Translations under genes and position numbers: made by a program
Assembly (NCBI GenBank): GCA_001048675.1
Contig: CCKK01000018.1
Coordinates: 186,001-250,000 of the forward strand
Length of the DNA stretch: 64,000 nucleotides
Direction: 5' to 3'
DNA from: Vibrio diabolicus
GTDB taxonomy: Bacteria; Pseudomonadota; Gammaproteobacteria; Enterobacterales; Vibrionaceae
Shown: piece by piece, positions 10,407 through 19,490 of the stretch
How the letters are laid out: each line of letters opens with the position of its first letter
Position numbering within the stretch: position 1 is the first letter of the stretch
The notes under the pieces: generated by a model
Database searches by the model: none
Told to the model about the DNA's origin: nothing
Seen by the model: the letters and a program-made list of their open reading frames with translations, nothing else

Positions 10407-10501
10407 ATTATACTCATGCAGAATCAATTAAAGTAATGCCAGCCTCACACTTTCCTATAAGATTCATGATTGATTCAGCCAGCTTTGTGAGTTAATTCAC
10501 A
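10407..10501 (-). promoter_or_regulatory. nupC promoter with CRP-type sites
   Basis: On the minus strand a consensus -10 TATAAT lies at 10407-10412, giving a start near 10400. A perfect CRP palindrome TGTGA-N6-TCACA lies at 10486-10501, centred near -93.5. A half-matching site TGTGA-N6-CATTA at 10434-10449 is centred near -41.5. This spacing is that of CytR/CRP-controlled promoters such as E. coli deoP2. No clear CytR octamers are seen between the sites. Confidence 0.65.
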
Positions 10502-10545
10502 ATAAGCAGGAAAACGTTTTCTATTTCAAACCACATCTTTAGATT

Positions 10546-11319
10546 TTATTCACATATCGAGAAAGCAAAATTGCTATTTTTCCATAACTGAGAGGCAATC
10601 GATTGCTTTGAGCCGTTATGCAACTCTACGAGCTCATTAAAGACGTGAATGAGTTTGGCTGGGTGATTCGACTCCCCTTGATATCCAAGTATAGGCATAT
10701 CCGGTGCATCTGTTTCGATCACGAGATGTTTGAGTGGTAATTTTTGAATTGCGTCGCGCGTTTTCTTCGCTCTTGGGTAGGTGATGGTTCCTCCTACACC
10801 GATAAAAAAACCTAATTTGACCCACTCCATTGCTTGCTGATAACTCCCAGAGAAAGCATGTAGCACACCGCCCCGAGGGAGCTTCGCCGCTTTAACCATT
10901 TGAATAAGGCGATTGTGCGCTTTTCGGCTATGTAAAATAACTGGGAGTTCGAAGCGTCTAGCCAGTTCAAATTGAACTTCAAGTGTCTTTTCTTGCAACT
11001 GTGGGTCAACATCAATGGCAAAATCTAGCCCACACTCTCCTATTGCCACGCACTGGGGAGCATTTTGTTTTAGATAATGTTCCAATTCAGCAAAGTGCTG
11101 CTCGACGTTATCTTCAAGAAAATACGGATGAAACCCAAGGGCGTAATACAAATTGGTATGTTGATCTGCCAAGGTTTGAATACGAGCCCAGTTTTGAGGT
11201 CCCACTGAAGGAATCAGAATTCTTGTCACGTCTTGCGTCTGAGCTAGCTGAAGTTGATGTGCAAAGTCATCTTGGAATACATCAAAGTCAAAGTGACAAT
11301 GGGTATCAAAGAGCTTCAT
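10546..11319 (-). CDS. yjjV: TatD-family metal-dependent hydrolase YjjV
   Basis: 257 aa from the ATG at 11319; an upstream in-frame extension to 11388 is unlikely because homologues begin MKLFDTHCHFD. TatD motifs are present: metal-binding THCHFD at the N-terminus, GECGLDF, HSRKAH, HAFSG and ETDAPDMP near residues 200-210. Members are deoxyribonucleases or related phosphoesterases; the exact YjjV substrate is unsettled. Its start overlaps the end of the upstream small gene by 14 nt, implying translational coupling. Confidence 0.9.
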   Translation of the reverse strand: MKLFDTHCHFDFDVFQDDFAHQLQLAQTQDVTRILIPSVGPQNWARIQTLADQHTNLYYALGFHPYFLEDNVEQHFAELEHYLKQNAPQCVAIGECGLDFAIDVDPQLQEKTLEVQFELARRFELPVILHSRKAHNRLIQMVKAAKLPRGGVLHAFSGSYQQAMEWVKLGFFIGVGGTITYPRAKKTRDAIQKLPLKHLVIETDAPDMPILGYQGESNHPAKLIHVFNELVELHNGSKQSIASQLWKNSNFAFSICE

Positions 11320-11503
11320 CTTGAGACTTTTTATCTGTACCGACAAACTGAGAATCAGAAAATAGCAGAGCTTCACTGTTCTCTTCATTTTGATGGGCAG
11401 GATCTTTTCGATACGGAACGCAGCTGCGTTTTTGATCGGGCGTTAGTCCCATCTCCTTGCACCAGTCGTCGTAACGCTTCAATCCTCGTTTAAACCAGTT
11501 CAT
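11306..11503 (-). CDS. Small DUF5363-like protein
   Basis: 65 aa. Begins MNWFKRGLKRYDDWCKEMG and contains SCVPYRKDP, a combination I recognise from short Vibrio proteins annotated as DUF5363; two cysteines and a basic/aromatic N-terminus are the only notable features. Preceded by AAGGATGAG at a good distance from ATG 11503. It sits between the prfC terminator and yjjV and overlaps yjjV by 14 nt. Function unknown. Confidence 0.75.
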   Translation of the reverse strand: MNWFKRGLKRYDDWCKEMGLTPDQKRSCVPYRKDPAHQNEENSEALLFSDSQFVGTDKKSQDEAL

Positions 11504-11518
11504 ATCTCATCCTTATAA

Positions 11519-11556
11519 AAAACGCCCTTGGCTAAGTTTATAGCCAAGGGCGTTTT
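11519..11556 (-). terminator. prfC terminator
   Basis: Perfect 16-bp arms (AAAACGCCCTTGGCTA and complement) around a 6-nt loop, followed on the minus strand by TTTTTT. Very strong. Confidence 0.92.
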
Positions 11557-11598
11557 AAAATCTAGTTTGCGTTAAAGCTTACCCAAACCGCTTTTTGA

Positions 11599-13188
11599 TT
11601 AGTGCTCACGCGTCGCACGGAAATCAATATCAGGGAAACGCTCTTTCGCCAAGTTTAAGTTAACCATTGTTGGTGCAATATACGTTAGGTTATCACCACC
11701 ATCCAATGCTAAGTTTGCTTGGTTCTTACGTTGGAACTCATCCAGTTTCTTCGCATCATCACACTCAACCCAACGCGCAGTTGCAACGTTGATGCCTTCA
11801 TAAATCGCTTCAACGTTATATTCAGACTTCAAACGAGCCACAACCACATCGAACTGAAGTACACCAACGGCACCAACGATCAGATCGTTGTTTTGTAGTG
11901 GACGGAATACCTGTACCGCACCTTCTTCTGATAGTTGCACCAAGCCTTTTAGTAGCTGTTTCTGCTTTAGTGGATCTTTCAGGCGAATACGACGGAATAG
12001 TTCCGGGGCAAAGTTCGGAATACCAGAGAACTTCAATGACTCACCTTGAGTAAAGGTATCACCAATTTGAATAGTGCCGTGGTTATGCAGACCAATGATG
12101 TCACCCGCGTAAGCGTGTTCTGCACGTGAACGGTCACCAGCCATAAAGGTTACTGCATCAGAGATACTCACCTGCTTGCCAAGACGAACGTGGTTCATCT
12201 TCATACCCTGCGTGTAAGTACCCGATACAATACGCATGAATGCGATACGGTCACGGTGTTTCGGGTCCATGTTTGCTTGGATCTTGAATACGAAACCAGA
12301 GAACTTCTCTTCTGTCGCTTCAACTTCACGCTCAACCGCTTGACGCGTTTTCGGTGCTGGTGCCCACTCTGTTAGACCGTCTAGCATGTGGTCTACACCG
12401 AAGTTACCTAATGCGGTACCGAAGTAAACTGGCGTCAGGTCACCTGTTAAGAACATTTCCAAATCAAACTCAGGGCAAGCACCCATAACAAGCTCAAGCT
12501 CTTCTCGAACACTTTCCGCAAGGCCTGCACCGACTTTTTCATCAAGCTCTGGGTTATCTAGACCTTTGATGATTCGAACTTCTTGAATCTCATGACCGTG
12601 ACCAGATTCGTATAAAATCGTTTCATCACGGTGAATGTGGTACACACCTTTAAACTCTTTACCACAGCCGATTGGCCACGTGATAGGCGCACACATCATG
12701 CCCAATTCGTTTTCTACTTCGTCCAATACTTCCATTGGATCACGAACGTCACGGTCAAGTTTGTTCATGAAGGTCACGATTGGCGTATCGCGTAGACGGG
12801 TTACTTCCATCAGCTTACGAGTACGATCCTCGACACCTTTCGCTGCATCGATAACCATCAAACACGAGTCGACTGCCGTTAGAGTACGATATGTATCTTC
12901 CGAGAAGTCTTCGTGTCCAGGAGTATCAAGTAGGTTTACCAGGCAATCATTGTAAGGGAACTGCATCACAGACGTGGTTACCGAGATACCACGTTCCTTT
13001 TCCATTTCCATCCAGTCTGATTTTGCGTGCTGTGCATTACCACGACCTTTAACCGTACCTGCTTTTTGAATCGCGTTTCCGAATAAAAGGACTTTTTCAG
13101 TAATGGTGGTTTTACCCGCATCCGGGTGAGAAATAATAGCGAACGTTCTACGTTTAGACACTTCGCTTAGAAAAGGAGTATTTGACAT
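11599..13188 (-). CDS. prfC: Peptide chain release factor 3
   Basis: 529 aa from ATG 13188, which has AAGGAG-type spacing and gives the family N-terminus [10 protein letters not shown]; the longer frame to 13251 is an unsupported extension. A translational GTPase that recycles RF1/RF2 from the ribosome. GTP-binding motifs are visible: G1 [10 protein letters not shown]3 DTPGHEDF, G4 NKLDRD. Domain order is GTPase, beta-barrel domain II and the RF3 C-terminal domain. The rimI-holD genes lie upstream on the same strand, a relation also seen in E. coli, with 146 nt between rimI and prfC. Confidence 0.96.
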   Translation of the reverse strand: MSNTPFLSEVSKRRTFAIISHPDAGKTTITEKVLLFGNAIQKAGTVKGRGNAQHAKSDWMEMEKERGISVTTSVMQFPYNDCLVNLLDTPGHEDFSEDTYRTLTAVDSCLMVIDAAKGVEDRTRKLMEVTRLRDTPIVTFMNKLDRDVRDPMEVLDEVENELGMMCAPITWPIGCGKEFKGVYHIHRDETILYESGHGHEIQEVRIIKGLDNPELDEKVGAGLAESVREELELVMGACPEFDLEMFLTGDLTPVYFGTALGNFGVDHMLDGLTEWAPAPKTRQAVEREVEATEEKFSGFVFKIQANMDPKHRDRIAFMRIVSGTYTQGMKMNHVRLGKQVSISDAVTFMAGDRSRAEHAYAGDIIGLHNHGTIQIGDTFTQGESLKFSGIPNFAPELFRRIRLKDPLKQKQLLKGLVQLSEEGAVQVFRPLQNNDLIVGAVGVLQFDVVVARLKSEYNVEAIYEGINVATARWVECDDAKKLDEFQRKNQANLALDGGDNLTYIAPTMVNLNLAKERFPDIDFRATREH

Positions 13189-13334
13189 GAAACTGGTCTT
13201 CTTTGATGTCTGAATGCTTGCTCGAAAAGCAAACACGCTTTTTAGATTCAATATTGCGCGGTATTCTCGCTTATTATTGCCTCAGGGGCAACTGATCGCT
13301 TTAGGGGCGACTTCCCTTATGGGATGCGTTAACG

Positions 13335-13790
13335 TTAGTGAAAGAAGAGATAACTCATGATGATCGCATCTTCTTTTCCCGTGCCAGTTTTCGCAGGGTA
13401 ATAATTATGACGTCGATCAACTTCATTGAATCCAGCTTGTTCATAAATATAAATAGCAGGCTTATTACTCTCTCGCACCTCAAGCCAAGCACTCTCCGCT
13501 TTTGATTGCTCACAATGTTCTAAGAACGCATCCAACAGTTTTTGACCATAGCCTTTACCCTGAAGATGCGGCGCGATAGCAATATTCAGCAACGTAACTT
13601 CACCGACAATATTCTGCGCATAAAAGTAGCCAATCACCATCTCGCCATCGAGCATCACATGATGACATGCTCCACGGCTGGATAAATCACGTACCAAAGA
13701 CTCTGCCCACGGATGCGAGTGTGCTTGCTGCTCAATTTGCCAAACTTGATCTAAGTGCTCAGCGCACATTGGTAAGATTTTAGTTGTCAT
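13335..13790 (-). CDS. rimI: Ribosomal protein bS18 alanine N-acetyltransferase RimI
   Basis: 151 aa GNAT protein. The acetyl-CoA loop is clear in the Q/R-x2-G-x-G/A stretch LQGKGYGQKLLD (about residues 96-107), and the C-terminal GFNEVDRRHNYYP block is typical of RimI. Acetylates the N-terminal alanine of ribosomal protein S18. It follows holD by 55 nt on the same strand, the conserved holD-rimI pair of enterics and vibrios. Confidence 0.93.
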   Translation of the reverse strand: MTTKILPMCAEHLDQVWQIEQQAHSHPWAESLVRDLSSRGACHHVMLDGEMVIGYFYAQNIVGEVTLLNIAIAPHLQGKGYGQKLLDAFLEHCEQSKAESAWLEVRESNKPAIYIYEQAGFNEVDRRHNYYPAKTGTGKEDAIIMSYLFFH

Positions 13791-13845
13791 TATTTACCTA
13801 GGGGTTCATGTGCAATACCAATTGCAGTAAAACGGGGATTAATGC

Positions 13846-14256
13846 TTATTTGCTCGAATTGTTGTAAGAACAAATCTGTTGCCAAAGTGCACGTTTTTGT
13901 TGGGTATTCCCATCCACATCTTGCAACAATGGCGATGTCAGTTGTTTAGTGTCAGGCAATACTTCGGCTTCACACCCTGCAAACCAAACCCACTCAAGCT
14001 CGTGCTGGCCAAGTAATGGAAATCGCTCTGGCTCAATATGTAACGCTTGGTCAAGCGTTAACTTCATACTCTTTAGGATGTTTTCAAACAAAACTGCCGT
14101 CTCATTCTCTGGACATACCGGAGAGATCAACAGGAGTTTGCAAGAACTTTGCAAATCGATTTTTGGCGATTGGTAACCTGCCAATCTATCTGGGTGTACC
14201 AGCTCCCATGTGCTGATGCCCATTTCGTGTAAATACTGTTTCTCGTTAATTGACAT
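13846..14256 (-). CDS. holD: DNA polymerase III psi subunit HolD
   Basis: 136 aa, the length of E. coli psi. Psi bridges the clamp loader (via tau/gamma) and chi-SSB during replication. The N-terminal tail, the WELVHP segment and the central LLLISP strand are typical; psi is a fast-evolving family, so identification leans on size and the holD-rimI gene pair. Divergent from the secreted protein gene at 14407. Confidence 0.88.
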   Translation of the reverse strand: MSINEKQYLHEMGISTWELVHPDRLAGYQSPKIDLQSSCKLLLISPVCPENETAVLFENILKSMKLTLDQALHIEPERFPLLGQHELEWVWFAGCEAEVLPDTKQLTSPLLQDVDGNTQQKRALWQQICSYNNSSK

Positions 14257-14406
14257 TTTCCGTCACCTATTTGAACGAGGGCAATCCTAACAAATAATCG
14301 TGATTATACCTAAAGGACTTCAAGGAACACCTCAATACATTGGAATGATTGAACTGTTCTGCCTATGACAATGGCCACACCGTAGGTATAACATATGAGG
14401 TACATT

Positions 14407-14853
14407 ATGAAATTCTTACCTACACTGCTGCTTTGCGCACTGGTAGCTACCACCAGCATGAGTGTTTTTGCTAATAGCAGCGATGAGTGGGAGCTGATTG
14501 CAACGAAAACCGTCAAATTCCAAACAGAAACGGATACCGTGACACCAAATAGCCTATTCCGAAATCGCAGCTTCAGTAAAATTAAACTGAAATGTGTGCA
14601 GGGCACGGTAGACATTAACGACTTAAAAGTCGTGATGACGGACGGTAGTGAGAAAAAGCTAACCTCTATGGGCGTGCTAACAAGTGGATTATCGACTCGT
14701 GCATGGAGCCTTCCTGGCTCAAAAGAAGCGAAGCTAAAACGGATTGAAATGACTTACAGCAGTTGGGGCAGCAGAAAACTCAATGTTTTAGGGCTAAGTA
14801 AGAAAGCAAAAATAGAGGTTTGGGGTAAGAAGAAAAGTGACCAGTCGTCTTAA
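14407..14853 (+). CDS. Secreted protein of unknown function
   Basis: 148 aa from ATG 14407, which has GAGG 6 nt upstream; the ATG at 14395 is itself part of that ribosome binding site and is less likely. A signal peptide is clear (basic MK, hydrophobic LPTLLLCALVATT, cleavage near VFA/NSS). The mature ~125 residues are rich in short alternating polar/hydrophobic strands and end in a basic tail (KKKS), suggesting a small periplasmic beta protein. It has some resemblance to DUF2541-type proteins, but I cannot assign it firmly. Monocistronic: divergent from holD, strong terminator downstream. Confidence 0.7.
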   Translation: MKFLPTLLLCALVATTSMSVFANSSDEWELIATKTVKFQTETDTVTPNSLFRNRSFSKIKLKCVQGTVDINDLKVVMTDGSEKKLTSMGVLTSGLSTRAWSLPGSKEAKLKRIEMTYSSWGSRKLNVLGLSKKAKIEVWGKKKSDQSS

Positions 14854-14882
14854 TCTCCCTATCTCAGTTTTCAATGAACTAA

Positions 14883-14915
14883 GAAAGAAGCCCACTGAGT
14901 TAGTGGGCTTCTTTC
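14883..14915. terminator. Bidirectional terminator between the secreted protein gene and yhbS
   Basis: Perfect 14-bp arms GAAAGAAGCCCACT / AGTGGGCTTCTTTC, loop of 5 nt; A/T-rich ends can serve both strands. Confidence 0.85.
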
Positions 14916-14917
14916 AT

Positions 14918-15421
14918 TTACAGTTCAGAGAACTCTGGCGCGTAATCTATGCGTCCGGAGTGTCCGGCACATTGACCTTCGACCAACTCAGCGATACGAA
15001 ATGCACCTTTAGGAACATCCCAAGCGCATTCGAATCCCATCTCGTCGCATGATTGAAAGCCCTGGCGCGCGTAATAATCAGGATCGCCCAACACCACACA
15101 CACTGGATAGCCAAAATCACGAAGTGAATCAAAACCTTCTTTGATCAACTCTGCAGCGATGCCTTGGCGACGGTAATCTTCATGAACAGCCAATGGCGCC
15201 AGCCCTTGCCACGACAAATCTTCACCATTTAAGGTCACTGGGCTAAATAAAGCATGGCCTATCACCTCTCCCTCATCTGTACACGCGACTAAGGAAAGTG
15301 TGAATTTGCTATTTTCGCGCAAACGCATCACAAGCTTAGCTTCAGCTTCCGTCGGGAAGGCGTGTTTCAATAAGCGGTCAATGGTAAGAATGTCCGCAGG
15401 GGCTTCAGTTCGAATAAGCAT
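14918..15421 (-). CDS. yhbS: GNAT acetyltransferase YhbS-like
   Basis: 167 aa. GNAT core with the acetyl-CoA loop DYRRQGIAAELI (about residues 82-93) and the GDPDYYARQGF segment characteristic of the YhbS family. The substrate is not evident. Its first 17 nt overlap the end of ubiT, so the two are probably co-translated; in E. coli yhbS is also next to the ubiT/ubiUV genes. Confidence 0.85.
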   Translation of the reverse strand: MLIRTEAPADILTIDRLLKHAFPTEAEAKLVMRLRENSKFTLSLVACTDEGEVIGHALFSPVTLNGEDLSWQGLAPLAVHEDYRRQGIAAELIKEGFDSLRDFGYPVCVVLGDPDYYARQGFQSCDEMGFECAWDVPKGAFRIAELVEGQCAGHSGRIDYAPEFSEL

Positions 15422-15938
15422 TCGCTACTCCGGTTGGTTGTGCAGGCGCTTGAACTCCTTTCTGAACAAAATCAGCCAATTGATTCAAAGCGACTTGCAT
15501 TGCTTTCGGTAACTGCTCTAAGTCGACACTGTCCATTAAGTTTTTCACTTCTAAGCCAAGCTCAGTATCACCTTCAATTGAAAGGCGACGTTGGAAGAAC
15601 AGTGTGTCAGGGTCTTCTTTACGACCAGCAATCAGTACTAGGTCGTTTAGATTACCACTAAAACTCACATCTTCCTGAACTGGTTTTTCAGCTACCACTA
15701 ATTTTTCGTCTTGATAGCTGATGTACCATGCTAAGTTCAAGTCTTTAATCGCAACTTTTAACCACTTGTCTTCAAGGAACTCAAAGTCACCATCTTCCAA
15801 GGCTTCTTTAAACACCATTTTTAGCCCCTCCAGCAATGCTTTTTGCTGAATTGGCTGTGGTAATAACTGGACTGGAGAACGCAAAATGTTAGCTGCGTTC
15901 TTTACTAGTTGACTGCGAATCTTGTTTAACACGTTCAT
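15405..15938 (-). CDS. ubiT: SCP2-domain ubiquinone biosynthesis protein UbiT
   Basis: 177 aa with a sterol-carrier-protein-2 lipid-binding fold; conserved stretches include DGDFEFLEDKWLKV and the FQRRLSIEGDTELGLEVKN signature. UbiT is the accessory lipid-binding factor for oxygen-independent ubiquinone synthesis, a paralogue of UbiJ. The hydroxylating partners ubiU and ubiV lie 2.5 kb away on the opposite strand, separated by a PAS-GGDEF-EAL gene. Overlaps yhbS by 17 nt. Confidence 0.9.
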   Translation of the reverse strand: MNVLNKIRSQLVKNAANILRSPVQLLPQPIQQKALLEGLKMVFKEALEDGDFEFLEDKWLKVAIKDLNLAWYISYQDEKLVVAEKPVQEDVSFSGNLNDLVLIAGRKEDPDTLFFQRRLSIEGDTELGLEVKNLMDSVDLEQLPKAMQVALNQLADFVQKGVQAPAQPTGVANAYSN

Positions 15939-16295
15939 TATCCGTTACTTTGTCATTAGGTTGCCTATATTAAGCAATCGTGGCAATGAGATTACTGTTA
16001 TGTATCAATAAAGTGCTTATTTTAGATTGGTGGATTATTGTTCACTAACGCTTCTTTTTTTGAAGTTACGTGTATTATTGATGCGAACAGGTGGATAAAC
16101 ACTTTTACAACCGTATTTTCAAAGTTATAGTTATCTGAGCGTATCCATGTGATTGTCGACTGTAAAGTTAAAACCGCGAGCCCTTTAATGGCAAGCGATA
16201 CTGTGACTTGATAGTAGACCGCCGCAGGCTTATCAGGGTGTCGCTTTTTATACACGGACGAATAATCTGGCTCATTGGAGATCGGTAATACCCTA
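15939..16295. other. Intergenic region between ubiT and the PAS-GGDEF-EAL gene
   Basis: About 360 nt between divergent genes. No convincing gene, repeat or strong hairpin is seen. A minus-strand frame crosses it but lacks a start codon before running antisense into the downstream coding region. Presumably holds the two divergent promoters. Confidence 0.4.
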
Positions 16296-18335
16296 ATGCC
16301 TTCCCAGCAATTAAAACATTGGTTTGCCACGCTAACCTCAAATAGCCCTTTCTTCTTTGCCATTCTTGATAAAAAACACAATTATCGAATGGTAAGTGAC
16401 CGTTACTGCGATATCGCAGGTTTAAGTCATGAGGAAATCATCGGCTTAAACGATTGCCAGGTACTGGGTGAGCAGTTTTATAAAAAGCTGGCCCCTTACT
16501 ATCAGCGTGCATTCAAAGGAACGCATGTCGAAGCCGAAATCACCCTCGATGAAACCGACCTTGAAACCAGCCTGCACTTTAGTCTGTCACCGGTTTTTGA
16601 AGGTAACGAAATTCGCTTTGTCGTTTTTCACGCCGTGGATACTTCAGAAAAGCAGATCCTCGTACGCTCCTTAGAGGAGTCCGAAAGTAAATTTGCGAAA
16701 TTGACACAACTACTGCCTGACGGTCTGCTGCTTATCGAAGATGACATTATCATCTCTGCCAATCCTGCATCAGCACGCCTTCTGGGACTGAACTCTCCCC
16801 ATGAGTTGTTAGGCGAAGAGCTCAGCCGTTTATTCATCGATGAAAACAGCAAGAAAGTGTTTAGTCATCGTTTGAGTGCATTAATTTCTGACAAGCCGTT
16901 TGTTTGCTTAACCAGCGCGAGATGTGGCTTTGAACGAAAAGTTCAGTTACACGCAGATTCTACGGCGATATTAGGCAGCGAGTCTCAAATCATCTTGATC
17001 CAAGACGCTGACGATACACCTAAGAATTTGTCTTCTGCATCGAATGAAGACATACATATTGATTCGCTCACCAAACTGTACAACCGCTTTGGTTTTACCA
17101 AACGTTTGGAACAGCTGATCAAAAAGCAAACGCCGCTTCTGGTGTTCTATTTGGATATCGATAACTTCAAAAACATTAATGATTCACTTGGTCACCACAT
17201 TGGCGATAAAGTGATTCAAGAGGTATCGGCCCGTCTTAAACGATTACTGCCAAATCAAGCGATTATTGGTCATTTGGGTGGCGATGAGTTTGGCGTCATT
17301 CTGCCAGAACCAGAAAATACCCGCATGGCTGAAATTTTGTCAGATCGCATTATCTCGTTGATCAACCAGCCTTTCGACTTGCACCACTTCAGTAAACGCC
17401 TTGCGTGCTCAATTGGTAGCGTTCGTTACCCTGAAGACGGGCAAGATGCGAGAATCCTGCTACAAAATGCTGATACGGCGATGTATGAAGCCAAAGATCG
17501 TGGCCGAAATCGCCTGATCAAATTTAACGACCAGATGAACAAAGAAGCGCGCATGCGTTTGTGGCTTGAAATCGAACTGCAAAAAGCATTGCAGCAGAAC
17601 GGTTTAGAAGTGTGGTATCAACCAAAGGTTAACGCGCGTGACTTCAGCATTAACGGTGCCGAAGCGCTCGTTCGTTGGAAACACCCTGTCGAAGGTTACA
17701 TTAGCCCAGGTTCATTCATTCCTGTCGCCGAGCGTGCAGGGTTAATCGAACACCTTGGACGCGTCGTGATGCGTGATGTTTTCAATACGGTAAAACGTTG
17801 GAAACAACAAGGCATACTGCCAGGTCGTGTCGCTATCAACCTCTCTCCCGAGCAATTTGGTAATCCACAGCTGATCGACTTTATGGAAAAGTTGCTTCGC
17901 ACTACCGAGCTTGATCCAAGCTGCATTACCTTCGAGCTAACCGAAAGTGCCGTGATGAGTGATAGCGAACATACACTGCAAATGCTGAATGCGATTAAGA
18001 AACTGGGCTTCGCCCTCTCTATCGATGACTTTGGTACCGGTTACTCTTCCCTTTCCTACTTAGCGCGCTTCCCTATCGACGAGCTGAAAATCGACCGCGC
18101 GTTTATTAACGATATCGACACGCTACCCAAACAGGTCACTGTGATTGAAAACATCATTAATCTGGGTAAGTCACTCGACTTGACGGTCGTTGCCGAGGGG
18201 GTGGAAACCCACCAGCAAGCTACTTTGCTCTCTAACCTTCAATGTAATGCGATTCAAGGATTCCATTTTTATCGCCCACAGCCAAAACATGAAATTGAAG
18301 AGCTGTTTGTACAGAATCGTCGTCACAAGAACTAA
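16296..18335 (+). CDS. PAS-PAS-GGDEF-EAL cyclic-di-GMP signalling protein
   Basis: 679 aa from ATG 16296 (a TTG at 16275 is an alternative start). No membrane segment, so cytoplasmic. Domains in order: PAS about 15-115, a second PAS about 130-225, GGDEF with intact G328-GDEF, and EAL with intact E456-A-L. EAL catalytic residues look complete (ELTES, DDFGTGYSS, LKID, VVAEGVET), so phosphodiesterase activity is likely. The residues before GGDEF lack the RxxD inhibitory site, so cyclase activity, if any, is not feedback-inhibited there; the GGDEF could instead act as a GTP sensor. The PAS ligand is unknown. It lies between ubiT and ubiUV, so a link to respiratory state is possible but inferred only from position. 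Confidence 0.88.
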   Translation: MPSQQLKHWFATLTSNSPFFFAILDKKHNYRMVSDRYCDIAGLSHEEIIGLNDCQVLGEQFYKKLAPYYQRAFKGTHVEAEITLDETDLETSLHFSLSPVFEGNEIRFVVFHAVDTSEKQILVRSLEESESKFAKLTQLLPDGLLLIEDDIIISANPASARLLGLNSPHELLGEELSRLFIDENSKKVFSHRLSALISDKPFVCLTSARCGFERKVQLHADSTAILGSESQIILIQDADDTPKNLSSASNEDIHIDSLTKLYNRFGFTKRLEQLIKKQTPLLVFYLDIDNFKNINDSLGHHIGDKVIQEVSARLKRLLPNQAIIGHLGGDEFGVILPEPENTRMAEILSDRIISLINQPFDLHHFSKRLACSIGSVRYPEDGQDARILLQNADTAMYEAKDRGRNRLIKFNDQMNKEARMRLWLEIELQKALQQNGLEVWYQPKVNARDFSINGAEALVRWKHPVEGYISPGSFIPVAERAGLIEHLGRVVMRDVFNTVKRWKQQGILPGRVAINLSPEQFGNPQLIDFMEKLLRTTELDPSCITFELTESAVMSDSEHTLQMLNAIKKLGFALSIDDFGTGYSSLSYLARFPIDELKIDRAFINDIDTLPKQVTVIENIINLGKSLDLTVVAEGVETHQQATLLSNLQCNAIQGFHFYRPQPKHEIEELFVQNRRHKN

Positions 18336-18468
18336 CCCCGACTCGATACCCTTACTCTCAAGGGGTAAATATCGACTTTATTGAGCTAAACCTAACTTAG
18401 GTCAATTTCGCTATTCATAATTCTTCATAAAATGCGGACACCTTTTTATTCTCAATGATTGTGAGCAT

Positions 18469-19482
18469 ATGGAACTCTTGTGTCCCGCGGGTAACCTGCC
18501 TGCGTTAAAAACTGCGATTGATTGCGGTGCCGATGCCGTCTACATTGGCTTCAAAGATGATACCAACGCCCGTCACTTTGCTGGCCTCAACTTTAACGGC
18601 AAAAAGTTAGAAAAAGCGGTGCAATACGTTCACGACCGCGACAAAAAAATTCATGTCGCGTTGAATACCTTCGCTCATCCCAATGGCTTTGAGCGCTGGA
18701 CGAACGCGGTAGACAATGCAGCGGCATTGGGTGTGGACGCGCTGATTGTTGCAGACATTGCAGTTCTGGAGTATGCAGCTCGCAAATATCCCGATCTGGA
18801 ACTACATCTTTCAGTGCAAGCATCAGCGACCAACATCGCAGCCATTGATTTTTATAAACAGAACTTCAACGTAAAACGTGTGGTGCTGCCTCGCGTCTTA
18901 TCGATTCATCAGGTGAAGCAGCTTTCGCGCAACATCACTAGCGATGTCGAGCTAGAAGTCTTTGCTTTTGGTAGCCTTTGTATTATGTCCGAAGGCCGTT
19001 GTTATTTGTCATCATACATGACGGGTGAGTCCCCAAACACTGTGGGTGCCTGTTCTCCTGCCAAATACGTTCGTTGGCAAGAAACTGAACAAGGTCTTGA
19101 GTCTCGTCTAAATAATATCCTAATTGACCGCTACTGCGCAGGAGAAAACGCAGGCTACCCTACGCTCTGTAAAGGTCGTTTTGAAACAGAAATTGATGGT
19201 GAGAAAAAACGCTATCATGCTCTGGAAGAGCCAACCAGTTTGAACACCCTTTCGATGCTGCCAGAACTGTTTGCCGCTAATGTCGCATCTGTAAAAATTG
19301 AAGGGCGCCAACGCAGCCCAGCTTACGTAGAGCAAGTCACTCGAACATGGCGAGCCGCGATCGATCGCTACCAAGCCAACCCAGAAGCTTACCAAGTTGA
19401 AGCCGCATGGGATGCGACGCTCGCAAATGTGTCGGAAGGAACGCAAACCACCCTAGGTGCTTACCACCGTAAATGGCAGTAG
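18469..19482 (+). CDS. ubiU: Oxygen-independent ubiquinone hydroxylase subunit UbiU
   Basis: 337 aa, U32 peptidase-like family (not a true peptidase). With UbiV forms the iron-sulfur complex that hydroxylates the ubiquinone ring without oxygen. Four cysteines matching the 4Fe-4S ligands are at C171, C178, C195 and C234. Starts [10 protein letters not shown], the standard U32 N-terminus. The ubiV ribosome binding site overlaps its stop codon, so the two are coupled. A 13-bp palindrome ACCTAA-C-TTAGGT lies at 18390-18402 in the promoter region; no clear FNR box was found. Confidence 0.94.
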   Translation: MELLCPAGNLPALKTAIDCGADAVYIGFKDDTNARHFAGLNFNGKKLEKAVQYVHDRDKKIHVALNTFAHPNGFERWTNAVDNAAALGVDALIVADIAVLEYAARKYPDLELHLSVQASATNIAAIDFYKQNFNVKRVVLPRVLSIHQVKQLSRNITSDVELEVFAFGSLCIMSEGRCYLSSYMTGESPNTVGACSPAKYVRWQETEQGLESRLNNILIDRYCAGENAGYPTLCKGRFETEIDGEKKRYHALEEPTSLNTLSMLPELFAANVASVKIEGRQRSPAYVEQVTRTWRAAIDRYQANPEAYQVEAAWDATLANVSEGTQTTLGAYHRKWQ

Positions 19483-19490
19483 AGGTTAAG

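Noticed and set aside
16022..16381. 119-residue minus-strand frame between ubiT and the PAS-GGDEF-EAL gene
   Set aside because: Its only start codons lie antisense inside the well-supported PAS domain; no ribosome binding site and no recognisable family.
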